Origin: Planctomycetota bacterium
GTDB lineage: Bacteria; Planctomycetota; PLA2; JAEUHO01
Assembly: GCA_029213105.1 (NCBI GenBank)
Contig: JARGNS010000024.1
Location: 1 to 16,240 of the forward strand
Reading direction: 5' to 3'
Length of the DNA stretch: 16,240 nucleotides
Position 1 is the first letter of the stretch, and each line of letters starts with the position of its first letter. The notes below the pieces were generated by a model. The model was not told where the DNA came from. It made no database searches and saw only the letters and a program-made list of their open reading frames with translations. Of this stretch, positions 6,676 through 15,984 are shown in pieces. The translations under genes were made by a program, and so were the position numbers.

Positions 6676-9600
6676 TCAGCCCAGCAGGACCTCGAGGTCC
6701 TCACGCGTCATGCCGCGCAGCGGTGCGTCGCTGACCCCGCCGAGCACAGCTTGGGCGAGGTCGCGCTTGCGCGCCTGCAACTCGAGCACGCGATCCTCGA
6801 TGGTGCCCTCGCCGATGAGGCGGTAGACGGCCACGGGGTTCTCCTGGCCCATGCGGTGCGCGCGGCCCACGGCCTGGGCCTCCACGGCGGGGTTCCACCA
6901 CGGGTCGAGGATGAACACGTACTGCGCCGCGGTCAGGTTGAGTCCCGTGCCGCCCGCCTTGAGGCTGATGAGGAAGACGCTCGAGCTCGGGTCGTTCTGG
7001 AAGCGCTCGATGCACTCCCCGCGGCGGGTGGTCTGCCCGTCGAGATACTCGTAGCCGATGGCCAGGTCGTCCAGGCGCTTGCGCACGATGCCCAGGAACT
7101 GCGTGAACTGCGAGAACACGAGCGCCTTGTGGCCCGCGTCGGCGATCTCGTCGAGCATCGGAAGCAGCTGATCCAACTTGGCCGAGGTCTCCGCCTTGCG
7201 CGAGGCATCGATCAGGCCCGGATGGCAGGCCGCCTGGCGCAGGCGCAGCAGCGCCTCGAGGACGTGCATGCGGGACTTGCCGATGCCGTTCTTCTCGACG
7301 CGGCTCAGCACGCTGGCGCGGTAGTGCTGGCGGATCCCGTCGTAGGCCCGGCGCTGGTCCTCGCCCAGGGCGCAGCGCAGCACCTGCTCGGACTTCTCCG
7401 GCAGCTCCGTCAACACCTGTTCGCGCGTCCGGCGCAGGATGACGGGTCGCAGGGCGGCCTGCAGCCACGCCATGCGCTCGGCCGAAGGCGTGTCGGAGGC
7501 CCCCAGGAGCGCCTGGAACTCCTTGCGCGAGCCGAGCAGGCCGGGGTTGAGGAACGCGAAGAGCGAGCCCAACTCGTCCAGGTGGTTCTCGATCGGCGTG
7601 CCCGAGAGCGCCAGGCGATGCTTCGCGTCGAGCGCACGCGCAGCGCGCGCCGTCTTGCTCGCGGCGTTCTTGATGGCCTGGGACTCATCGAGCACGACGT
7701 AATCGAACGGCATCGTCGCGAGCTCGTCGATGTCACGCCGCATCGTGCCGTAGGTGGTCACGATCAGGTCGAGCTTCTTGGCGTCGGCGAGCGTGGCCGC
7801 GCGCCCGGCACCGTGGTACGTCGCCGCGCGCAGGTCCGGCGCGAAGCGCCGCGCCTCCGCGATCCAGTTCGACATGACGGAGCGCGGCGCCACGACGAGG
7901 GTCGGGCCGCGGCGGTCCTTCGCCCGTCGACGCGAGAGCAGCGTGGCCAACACCTGCACCGTCTTGCCTAGACCCATGTCGTCGGCGAGGCAGCCTCCGA
8001 GGCCGGTCTTGCGCAGGAACGCGAACCAGCCCAGCGCCTCGCGCTGGTAGCTGCGCAGGTCCCCCTGGAACGCCTTCGGCTCGCGCCGTGCGCGCACGCC
8101 GCGGAATGCCTGCAAGGCCTCGCGCAGGGCGTCGAACTCGGTGTCGGTCTGGAGGTCGGCGACGTCGGCGAGCAGCGCATCGAGCAGCGGTCCACGCGCC
8201 CGGGCCACGCGCAGGGCCTCGTCCTCGCCGGCGCCTGCCGCAAGGGAGCCCAGCGCCTCGAGCCGCGCAGTCCACTCCGGCGGCAGCAGCGCCGCACCAC
8301 CATCATCCAGGGTGACGAAGCCCTTGCCATCGCGCACGGCCTGCAGGATGGCAGGCAGCGCGAGGGCGGTCTCATCGAAGTTCGCCTCCGCCTCGATATC
8401 GAACCAGTCGATGCCGGAGCGCACCCGCATGGAGAGCGAGCCGCCCGCGCGGAGCGGCTTGCGCTCGACCTGCACGCGCCAGCCTCGCTGGATCAGGCGC
8501 GCACAGCAGCCGGCGAGCCCGTCCACGGGCAGGCGGACCTTGTGATCCCGACCGCGCACGCCGAGCGGCGTGCAGCCCTCCTCGGTCAGTGTGTCCAGTA
8601 GCGCGTCCTCGGCCTCCACGTTGCGCCGTACGATGCGCAGGGGCTCTCCCCGCTCCACGACGTAGGGCGCCACGCTGGCGGCCGCGATCTCCAGCCCCCC
8701 GTAGGCGAAGGTGACCGCGCCTTCCGGCGCCTTGCCGGAGGGCAGCGAGAGCTCGAGCGTGCCGCTCGGCTCGCCCCCCGGTTCGGCCAGCGCCCCGAGA
8801 TCCAGCGGCACGCCGTGGGCCAGGGAGAGCAAGCGCTGCAGGAACGGCTGGACGTCGTCGCCGCGAACCTCCACCGCCCCGTCGCGGCGCAACTCCGTGA
8901 CCCAGTCGAAGGCGCGCGCGTCGTCCAGCGGTGCGCACTCCGTTTCGAACAAGATGAGGGAGCCGGGCAGCAGCAGCTTGGCATCGTCCAGGGGCCGACG
9001 CACGTCACGCCGGGTGAACTCGCCGTCCAGGTGCACGACCTGCTCGCCGCGCGTGCGACGCACGTCCAGCGCCAGACCGAACCGCCAGGGCTCCTGGGAC
9101 CAGTGCAGCGGCTCGCTCCAGCCGCCATCGGCCTCCTGGCAGTAGACCGGGACGACGCCGTCCAGCGCGGCCAGCGCGCGGCCCGCCTCCCCAGGCTGCA
9201 CGAGGAGCTTGGAGCGCCCGTCCCAGCGCCAGCCGAAGACATCGTCCTTGCCGGCCTTCTGCACACGCGTGAGGGCCACGCGCGCCGCGCGCGAGAGCGA
9301 GGACAGCGACGGCACCGAGGACCACTTGGCCTCCTTCGGCTCCCCGAAGGTCCCGTTCTTGCGCGCCGTGCGGCGCGTGAGGGTGAGCACGAGGGCTTGC
9401 CGGCGATGGCACTCCTCCGGCTCGATCCACAGTTCGAAGCGCGCGCTGCCTTCCTCGGCCTGGCTTGCGGCCTCCTCGAGACGGCGCCGGGCACCCTCTT
9501 CAAGCCCAGCCAGACGCGCACGCCAGCTGGCGACACGTCGCCCGCGCGCCGCCCCGGACGGCTCGCCCGGCGGCGGTCCGTCGGGCAGTTGCTCGAGCGG

Positions 9601-9915
9601 CTCGTCGGAGAGCAGGGCGCGCGTCATGGCGTGCGCGATCTCCTCCTCGTCGGCGAGGCAGGCCAGGGCCACGACGTGCTTGCAGAGCCCCTCGTGGGAC
9701 CACGCCGGGCAGGAGCAGTCCGTCCGGAACCCCGACGCATTCAGGCCCAGACTGACCTCGTAGGCCCGGGTGCCGTCGACGGTAGCCTCGAGTGCCCCCG
9801 ACTTGCCCAGGCGCACACCGTGCACCCGGCCCTGGCGGAAGTAGCTCCGACCGCGGGCCAGCGTGTTCTCGCTGGCCATCTTCTCGAGAATGGTGAGGAA
9901 GGGACCCGCGGACAT
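6676..9915 (-). CDS. SWIM zinc-finger SNF2-family helicase
   Basis: Superfamily 2 SNF2/Swi2-type ATP-dependent DNA translocase, 1079 aa from the ATG at 9913-9915; a TTG 13 codons upstream is also in frame but less likely. The N-terminal SWIM zinc finger is complete: C67-x-C69 ... C78-x-H80 (CSCPAWSHEGLCKH). Residues about 120-600 are a long region without recognised motifs, usual for this group. The ATPase core is intact: Walker A DDMGLGKT (645-652), DESQ box (743-746), SGTP (771-774), FSQF (934-937), LKAGGTGLNLTAA (985-997) and the arginine-finger motif QAVGRAHRMGQ (1014-1024). Such proteins are common in bacteria and are thought to act on DNA or transcription complexes; the specific role is unknown. 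No restriction, methylase or nuclease gene is adjacent, so nothing here ties it to defence. Confidence 0.95.
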   Translation of the reverse strand: MSAGPFLTILEKMASENTLARGRSYFRQGRVHGVRLGKSGALEATVDGTRAYEVSLGLNASGFRTDCSCPAWSHEGLCKHVVALACLADEEEIAHAMTRALLSDEPLEQLPDGPPPGEPSGAARGRRVASWRARLAGLEEGARRRLEEAASQAEEGSARFELWIEPEECHRRQALVLTLTRRTARKNGTFGEPKEAKWSSVPSLSSLSRAARVALTRVQKAGKDDVFGWRWDGRSKLLVQPGEAGRALAALDGVVPVYCQEADGGWSEPLHWSQEPWRFGLALDVRRTRGEQVVHLDGEFTRRDVRRPLDDAKLLLPGSLILFETECAPLDDARAFDWVTELRRDGAVEVRGDDVQPFLQRLLSLAHGVPLDLGALAEPGGEPSGTLELSLPSGKAPEGAVTFAYGGLEIAAASVAPYVVERGEPLRIVRRNVEAEDALLDTLTEEGCTPLGVRGRDHKVRLPVDGLAGCCARLIQRGWRVQVERKPLRAGGSLSMRVRSGIDWFDIEAEANFDETALALPAILQAVRDGKGFVTLDDGGAALLPPEWTARLEALGSLAAGAGEDEALRVARARGPLLDALLADVADLQTDTEFDALREALQAFRGVRARREPKAFQGDLRSYQREALGWFAFLRKTGLGGCLADDMGLGKTVQVLATLLSRRRAKDRRGPTLVVAPRSVMSNWIAEARRFAPDLRAATYHGAGRAATLADAKKLDLIVTTYGTMRRDIDELATMPFDYVVLDESQAIKNAASKTARAARALDAKHRLALSGTPIENHLDELGSLFAFLNPGLLGSRKEFQALLGASDTPSAERMAWLQAALRPVILRRTREQVLTELPEKSEQVLRCALGEDQRRAYDGIRQHYRASVLSRVEKNGIGKSRMHVLEALLRLRQAACHPGLIDASRKAETSAKLDQLLPMLDEIADAGHKALVFSQFTQFLGIVRKRLDDLAIGYEYLDGQTTRRGECIERFQNDPSSSVFLISLKAGGTGLNLTAAQYVFILDPWWNPAVEAQAVGRAHRMGQENPVAVYRLIGEGTIEDRVLELQARKRDLAQAVLGGVSDAPLRGMTREDLEVLLG

Positions 9916-9954
9916 GGCCGGCGATTGTAGGGCGTCCCGGCTGTCGCCATACAA
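9916..9954 (-). promoter_or_regulatory. Putative helicase promoter with -10 box 8 nt before the start codon
   Basis: On the minus strand TACAAT (9924-9929) matches the -10 consensus in five of six positions and ends 8 nt before the ATG at 9915. A TTGTAT at 9949-9954 could be a poor -35 with a 19-nt spacer, longer than the usual 17. No Shine-Dalgarno sequence is visible (the bases before ATG read CGCCGGCC). This points to a leaderless or nearly leaderless mRNA, and it argues against the in-frame TTG start at 9954, which would lie upstream of the transcript start. Confidence 0.4.
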
Positions 9955-9996
9955 CGGTCGGAGCGCCGCCGGGGGACCGGACGAATCCTGCCCCGC

Positions 9997-11494
9997 TCAG
10001 CGTGTGGGGACCCGCAGCGTCTTCGTCTCGCCGTCCACGAGGGTGGCCTCGGCCTTGCCGGAGCGCGTCCCCCACCAGGCCTTGACCGTGATCGCTCCGG
10101 GCATCACGCGCGCAAAGGTACGCCGGCCACGCTCGTCGGTGTGCGGATCCATGCGCTGCACGCCGTCCTCGACGTCGAACATCAACCGCCCGCCCAGGGA
10201 GATCCGTGCCGACGGCCTCGGGCGCCCCTGGGCATCGACCACGAACACTTCCAGACGCGCCCCCCGGGGCTCCCGCAGGGTGACCTCGTGGTGCCTACCC
10301 GGGAGCAGGGTGACCTCGCCCATCATCGGAAAGCGCCCTCGCGCCTTGGCACACAGCACCCGGAAGCCCGGCACCAACCCCTTCAGGTCGATCACGCCCT
10401 CGGGGTCCGAACCCACCTCCTCGAGGAACGCCCCGAACACAGGCTGCCCGTCATGGCCCAGGACGCGGATGCGCGCCGTGGCCGGCTTCGGCGGATCGGC
10501 CCCGCCGGTCTCGCTCCAGGACTCATCGAACTCCAGGTCGTAGTCGACTTCCATGGTGTCCAGCAGCGGGGACTCCAGGCTCTTCAGGTGCACGTCCACC
10601 TGCCACGGGCGCGAGAGCTCGGCGGGGATCGCCGTCTTCACCTGGGCGTCTTCGAGTGCGGTCGACTCGTCGTACTCCTCGACCACTTCGGAGGCCTCCT
10701 CCTCACCAGGGTCCGGGTCGCCCCAGTCGAGGAGCACGCGCACCGGCTCCCCCCGCAGGTGCGGGATGCCGCGGATGCGCAACTCGCCCGGGCCGCGCTT
10801 GGTGATCGGCGGGTGCCAGATGCGGCCCGCCGCGGAGAAGACCGCGACGTGGGCGTCCGCGAGCGGAAGGCCATCCGGACCGAAGACGCGCAGGTCGAGG
10901 ACCGCCTCGCGCCACAGGGGCTGCACCCAGCGCAGGTGCTTGACGCCGGCCGCCACGGCCTGGCTGGGGCGGCCATGCCGGCCGGCCTCCACGTAGCCGG
11001 GCGGTGGGCGCACGGTGAAGGCGAGGCGGTCGAGCTCGTCGACATGCACGGCTTCCGCCAGCGCCTCGCCGCTGGCCACGAAGGCCTCCTCCCACACGCG
11101 CCGGGAGGCCTCGGCGGCGCGGGCCTGCCGGGCCACGGCTTCCGCATCGATCCGCTGGGTGGGCGAGAAGGGGCCGGCCACGACGCGGCCGGTGCCGAGG
11201 TTCCAACGCGCCCGCACGAGACGCCCCGTGTTGCCATCGACCGTCTCCACGGCCAGCGACGGCGGATCGGGGAAGGGCGGCTCCAGCACCTCGCCGCGGA
11301 CAGGCTGCGCCTGGCCCGCGCCGCGCGGCCCGTGCGCCGTCCCCCCCCATCAACTCGGGCACCCGCGCGGCCTCGTCCGCCGGCGCCCGCCCCGGCCCCA
11401 CGGCGGGCTCGAAGACGTCCTCGTGCAGCAGCCAGGCCAGCACCAGGGCGGCCGCGAGCAGCAGAAGCAGGGTCCAGCGGAGCGGCCTCGTCAT
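9997..11494 (-). CDS. Secreted or membrane-anchored carboxypeptidase-regulatory-like protein, frameshifted at a G8 run
   Basis: The sequence shows two frames that fit end to end. From ATG 11492-11494 the first frame gives a membrane anchor or signal (MTRPLRWTLLLLLAAALVLAWLL) and about 50 sensible residues, then degenerates after ELMG. The second frame is open from 11349 (a TGA precedes it) to the TGA at 9997. They meet in a run of eight C on the plus strand (11341-11348). Removing one base joins them into 498 aa. The GTG at 11289 is the first start in the second frame, but it would lose the anchor. The product looks extracytoplasmic: beta-sandwich segments of the carboxypeptidase-regulatory/PEGA sort are seen (LRVFGPDGLPLADAHVAVFS; RIRVLGHDGQPVFGAFLEEVG; LEVFVVDAQGRPRPSARISLG), with an acidic linker around GEEEASEVVEEYDES. 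No enzyme motif is seen. Likely a surface or envelope protein. Confidence 0.7.
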
Positions 11495-11597
11495 GGAGGC
11501 AGTCTAGCCGGAGGGATCGCAGACCTGACGTGCCCCGGCCCGAGGAGGTCTGGTCCCCACCGGTGACTAGACTCGGGGCCCACCCCGGAGTGCCGCC
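11495..11597. promoter_or_regulatory. Divergent promoter region between the surface-protein gene and rpiB
   Basis: This 103-bp gap drives genes in both directions. The same hexamer, TAGACT, occurs as a -10-like box for each: on the minus strand at 11501-11506, ending 6 nt before the ATG at 11494, and on the plus strand at 11568-11573, 24 nt before the rpiB ATG. The rpiB start also has CGGAG about 7 nt upstream, while the minus-strand gene has no clear Shine-Dalgarno sequence. No strong -35 elements are visible. Promoter function is inferred from hexamer match and position. Confidence 0.4.
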
Positions 11598-12056
11598 ATG
11601 AAGATCGCCATCGCATCCGACCACGCCGCGGTCGACGAGCGCCTCGCCGTGGCCGACCACATCCGCGCCGCCGGTCACGACGTGATCGACTTCGGCTGCA
11701 ACGCGGGCGAGTCGGTGGACTACCCCGACTACGGCGCGCAGGTCGCCCGGGCCGTCGCCAGCGGCGAAGCCGATCGCGGCGTACTGGTGTGCGGCACCGG
11801 CATCGGCATCTGCATGGCGGCCGGCAAGATCGACGGCATCCGTGCAGCGACCGTCCACGACGACTTCACGGCGGCCATGTGCCGCGAACACAACGACGCC
11901 AACGTCATGTGCATGGGCGCCCGCGTCATCCCGACGTCCACGATGCTGCGCTTGGCCGATCTCTTCCTCACCACCGGGTTCGGCGGCGGGCGCCACGCAG
12001 GCCGCGTCGGCAAGATCATGGCCCTGGAGGCGGGCGGCGCCTCGCGCCCCGCCTAG
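11598..12056 (+). CDS. rpiB: Ribose-5-phosphate isomerase B
   Basis: Cytoplasmic RpiB/LacAB-family enzyme interconverting ribose 5-phosphate and ribulose 5-phosphate in the pentose phosphate pathway. It has 152 aa, the usual length (E. coli RpiB 149). Start ATG 11598 has GGAG upstream. Active-site landmarks are all present: D8-H9 in IASDHA, D41-Y42 in SVDYPDYG, the catalytic C65 followed by the anion-hole GTGIG (66-70), H98-N99-D100 in CREHNDANV, and the phosphate-binding R132, H133 and R136 near GGRHAGRVGKI. The same fold can act on allose or galactose phosphates, so a related sugar-phosphate isomerase remains possible. The hydrolase gene follows after 20 bp, suggesting an operon. Confidence 0.96.
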   Translation: MKIAIASDHAAVDERLAVADHIRAAGHDVIDFGCNAGESVDYPDYGAQVARAVASGEADRGVLVCGTGIGICMAAGKIDGIRAATVHDDFTAAMCREHNDANVMCMGARVIPTSTMLRLADLFLTTGFGGGRHAGRVGKIMALEAGGASRPA

Positions 12057-12076
12057 CCCGGCGCGGCAGGCCCCTC

Positions 12077-12760
12077 ATGAGCGACCACCGCATCCCGCTG
12101 CGCATCGAGGCAACGGCCTACGTGCGCATGCACCTGCCCGAGGATCTGCCGGACGGACCGGCCCCGGCCCTGATCGCGCTGCACGGCTACGCGCAGGACA
12201 CCGAGGCCATGTTCGCCTACGCGCGCTCGCTGGCCCCGCAAGGCACGATCATCATCGCGCCCGAGGGCCCCCAGGCGTTCTACGCCGAGCGCTGGCGCGA
12301 GAACGTCGGCGCCCGCCGCATCGGCTACGGCTGGATCGCGGACCCCAATCGCGCCGAGGCCGAGGCGCGCAACCGCGGGCTCATCACCAAGGCGCTGGAT
12401 CTGGCGGACTCCCAGCACGCGCTCGACCCCGAGCGCACGGTGATCCTCGGATACAGCCAGGGCGTCGGCGTCGCGGCCGACTTCGCCGTGCACGAGCGTG
12501 CGCGCGTCGGCGGCGTCGTGGGGCTGGCCGGCGGCGTGCCCACGGCCAACCGGGGCGCCCTCGACGCGCGGGCGGGATTGCCCGTGCTGTGGCTCACCGG
12601 CCTGAAGGATCGCTTCTACGCGGCGGACTACAACGCGCGCGTCGTGGAGCGCCTGACCGCCGCCGGCGTCGCGCTCGACGCCGAGGCCCTGGACATCGGC
12701 CACGACCTCCTGGCCGCCGTCCAGCCGCGCGTCGCTGCGTGGTTGTCCGCACACACGTAG
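12077..12760 (+). CDS. Alpha/beta-hydrolase, phospholipase/carboxylesterase type
   Basis: Serine esterase of the phospholipase/carboxylesterase (Abhydrolase_2, YpfH-like) group, 227 aa, about the family length. Start ATG at 12077, 20 bp after rpiB; the upstream GGCAGG is a weak ribosome binding site. The catalytic triad is visible: nucleophile S127 in GYSQG, acid D178 in LTGLKDRFY, and H209 in DIGHDLL. The oxyanion region is LHGYAQ (35-40), followed by the family motif APEGPQAF (61-68). There is no signal peptide, so it is cytoplasmic. The natural ester substrate is not evident. It probably shares the rpiB transcript, although no functional link is known. Confidence 0.9.
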   Translation: MSDHRIPLRIEATAYVRMHLPEDLPDGPAPALIALHGYAQDTEAMFAYARSLAPQGTIIIAPEGPQAFYAERWRENVGARRIGYGWIADPNRAEAEARNRGLITKALDLADSQHALDPERTVILGYSQGVGVAADFAVHERARVGGVVGLAGGVPTANRGALDARAGLPVLWLTGLKDRFYAADYNARVVERLTAAGVALDAEALDIGHDLLAAVQPRVAAWLSAHT

Positions 12761-12796
12761 CCGCATTCCATCTGGATCGCTGACCGCAGCCGCGCT

Positions 12797-12839
12797 TTGA
12801 CGTAGAACGATCAGGTCTGAATCTCGAGGGGAGGCCTGG
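12797..12839 (+). promoter_or_regulatory. Putative promoter and strong ribosome binding site of the pnt operon
   Basis: TTGACG (12797-12802) matches the -35 consensus in five of six positions. A 17-nt spacer leads to AATCTC (12820-12825), a poor -10. The ribosome binding site GGGGAGG (12828-12834) lies 5 nt before the ATG at 12840 and is the strongest Shine-Dalgarno in the window. The 79-bp gap after the esterase stop codon is the largest among these plus-strand genes, which fits a separate transcription unit for the transhydrogenase. Confidence 0.4.
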
Positions 12840-14033
12840 ATGATCGTCGGCGTGGTGAAGGAGAGCTTCCCCGGGGAGCGGCGCGTGGCCCTCGTCCCGG
12901 ACCTCGTGCCCATGCTCGCCAAGCGAGGCTACGAAGTCGTGATCCAAGCGGGCGCGGGCACGGAGGCGGGCTTCCTGGACGCCGCATACGAGGCCAAGGG
13001 GGCCCAGGTCCTCGCGGGCCGGGACGACGTCTTCGCCAAGGCGGAGATCCTCGTCCACGTACGCATGGGCGGCGCCAACCCCGAGCGCGGGGCGGACGAC
13101 CTGCCTCGCTACCGCGAGGGGCAGGTGGTGATCGGCGCGGCCGACCCCCTCTCGCATCCCGAAGCCATCCGCGCCCTGGCGGAGCGCGGGGTGCATGCCT
13201 TCGGCCTGGAGTTGATCCCCCGCACCACGCGCGCCCAGGCGATGGACATCCTCTCGTCGATGGCGACGGTCGCCGGCTACCGCGCGGTGCTCTGGGCGGC
13301 GGACCGCTTGCCCAAGTTCTTCCCGATGTTCATGACGGCCGCGGGCACCGTGGCCCCGGCGAAGGTCTTCATCGTGGGCGCCGGCGTGGCGGGGCTGCAG
13401 GCGATCGCCACGGCCAAGCGCCTGGGCGCGGTGGTCAGCGCCTACGACGTCCGCCCGGCCGTGAAGGAGGAGGTCGAGAGCCTCGGCGGCAAGTTCGTCG
13501 AGATGGAACTCGAGACCGCCGAGGGCGAAGGCGGCTACGCCAAGGCGATGGACGAGGCCTTCTACGAGCGCCAGCGCGAGATGATGCTCAAGGTGGTCGC
13601 CGAGAGCGATGTCGTGATCACGACCGCCGCGATCCCCGGGCGCAAGGCTCCGATTCTCGTGACGGCCGAGATGGTCGCGGGCATGGCTCCGGGCTCCGTG
13701 ATCGTCGACCTCGCTGCGGAGCGCGGCGGGAACTGCGAGCTGACGCGGGTCGATGAAGTCGTCGAGTCGGGCGGCGTCACGATCCTCGGTCCGAGCAACG
13801 TGCCCTCGTCGCTCCCCTATCACGCGTCGCAGATGGTCTCGCGCAACGCGGTCAACTTCCTCCTGAACATGCTCTCGAAGCCGGAGAACCCGCGCGATCG
13901 GGATCACGTCGCGGTGTTCGACCTCGAACAGGAAGACGACATCATGGCCGGCACCTGGATGACCAAGGGCGGCGAAGTCGTCCACGAAGCCGTGCTCGAG
14001 AAACTCGGCGCCACCACGGAAGGGCAGGCCTGA
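12840..14033 (+). CDS. pntAA: NAD(P) transhydrogenase subunit alpha part 1 (domain I, NAD(H)-binding)
   Basis: Cytoplasmic NAD(H)-binding domain I of the proton-translocating transhydrogenase, which uses the proton gradient to reduce NADP+ with NADH. It has 397 aa, matching the separate alpha-1 subunit of the three-gene form. It starts at the ATG with the GGGGAGG site upstream. The N-terminal half has the alanine dehydrogenase/PNT signature (VVKESFPGERRVALVP, 6-20). The conserved RAQAMDILSS loop is at 131-140. The Rossmann glycine motif GAGVAG is at 180-185, with D203 in AYDVRP at the end of the second strand, suiting NAD(H). The mobile-loop region follows (about 220-240). Alanine dehydrogenase is excluded by the downstream partners. 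The stop TGA overlaps the next ATG as TGATG. Confidence 0.96.
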   Translation: MIVGVVKESFPGERRVALVPDLVPMLAKRGYEVVIQAGAGTEAGFLDAAYEAKGAQVLAGRDDVFAKAEILVHVRMGGANPERGADDLPRYREGQVVIGAADPLSHPEAIRALAERGVHAFGLELIPRTTRAQAMDILSSMATVAGYRAVLWAADRLPKFFPMFMTAAGTVAPAKVFIVGAGVAGLQAIATAKRLGAVVSAYDVRPAVKEEVESLGGKFVEMELETAEGEGGYAKAMDEAFYERQREMMLKVVAESDVVITTAAIPGRKAPILVTAEMVAGMAPGSVIVDLAAERGGNCELTRVDEVVESGGVTILGPSNVPSSLPYHASQMVSRNAVNFLLNMLSKPENPRDRDHVAVFDLEQEDDIMAGTWMTKGGEVVHEAVLEKLGATTEGQA

Positions 14034-14320
14034 TGGAACTCCTGATCATGCTCCTGACGGTCTTCGTCCTGGCGATCTACGTCGGGTTCGAGGTCATCAC
14101 GAAGGTCCCCCCCACCCTGCACACGCCGCTGATGTCGGGCAGCAACGCCATCAGCGGCATCACGATCATCGGCGCGCTGCTGGCCGCCGGCATGCTGGGC
14201 CAGGACTACCCCATGGCCGCCAAGGTGCTCGGCACCGTCGCACTCGTCTTCGCCACCATCAACGTGGTCGGCGGCTTCCTCGTCACGGATCGCATGCTGC
14301 GCATGTTCCGGAAGCGCTAG
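14033..14320 (+). CDS. pntAB: NAD(P) transhydrogenase subunit alpha part 2 (membrane domain)
   Basis: Small inner-membrane subunit carrying the alpha part of domain II, 95 aa. Three hydrophobic helices are visible (about 2-22, 38-56 and 61-83). The conserved segment FEVITKVPPTLHTPLMSGSNAISGI (19-43) is the family signature. It starts within the stop codon of pntAA (TGATG), so translation is coupled. It pairs with PntB to form the proton channel. Confidence 0.95.
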   Translation: MELLIMLLTVFVLAIYVGFEVITKVPPTLHTPLMSGSNAISGITIIGALLAAGMLGQDYPMAAKVLGTVALVFATINVVGGFLVTDRMLRMFRKR

Positions 14321-14330
14321 GGGGTCCGCC

Positions 14331-15983
<1,653 letters not shown>

Positions 15984-15984
15984 G

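Noticed and set aside
6619..7971. A 450-residue plus-strand open frame opposite the helicase
   Set aside because: It mirrors conserved SNF2 motifs on the other strand and shows only Arg/Ala/His/Glu-rich sequence without recognisable features.
9952..9954. TTG as the helicase start, giving 13 extra residues
   Set aside because: It has no ribosome binding site, and a near-consensus -10 box lies downstream of it. The ATG at 9913-9915 begins a sequence typical for SWIM helicases.
10141..11601. Long plus-strand and alternative minus-strand open frames over the surface-protein gene
   Set aside because: The body frame ending at 9997 shows regulatory-like beta-sandwich segments. The others are Arg/Pro/Ala-rich shadows without structure. 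The only useful piece is the first 50 residues from 11494, kept as the true N-terminus.
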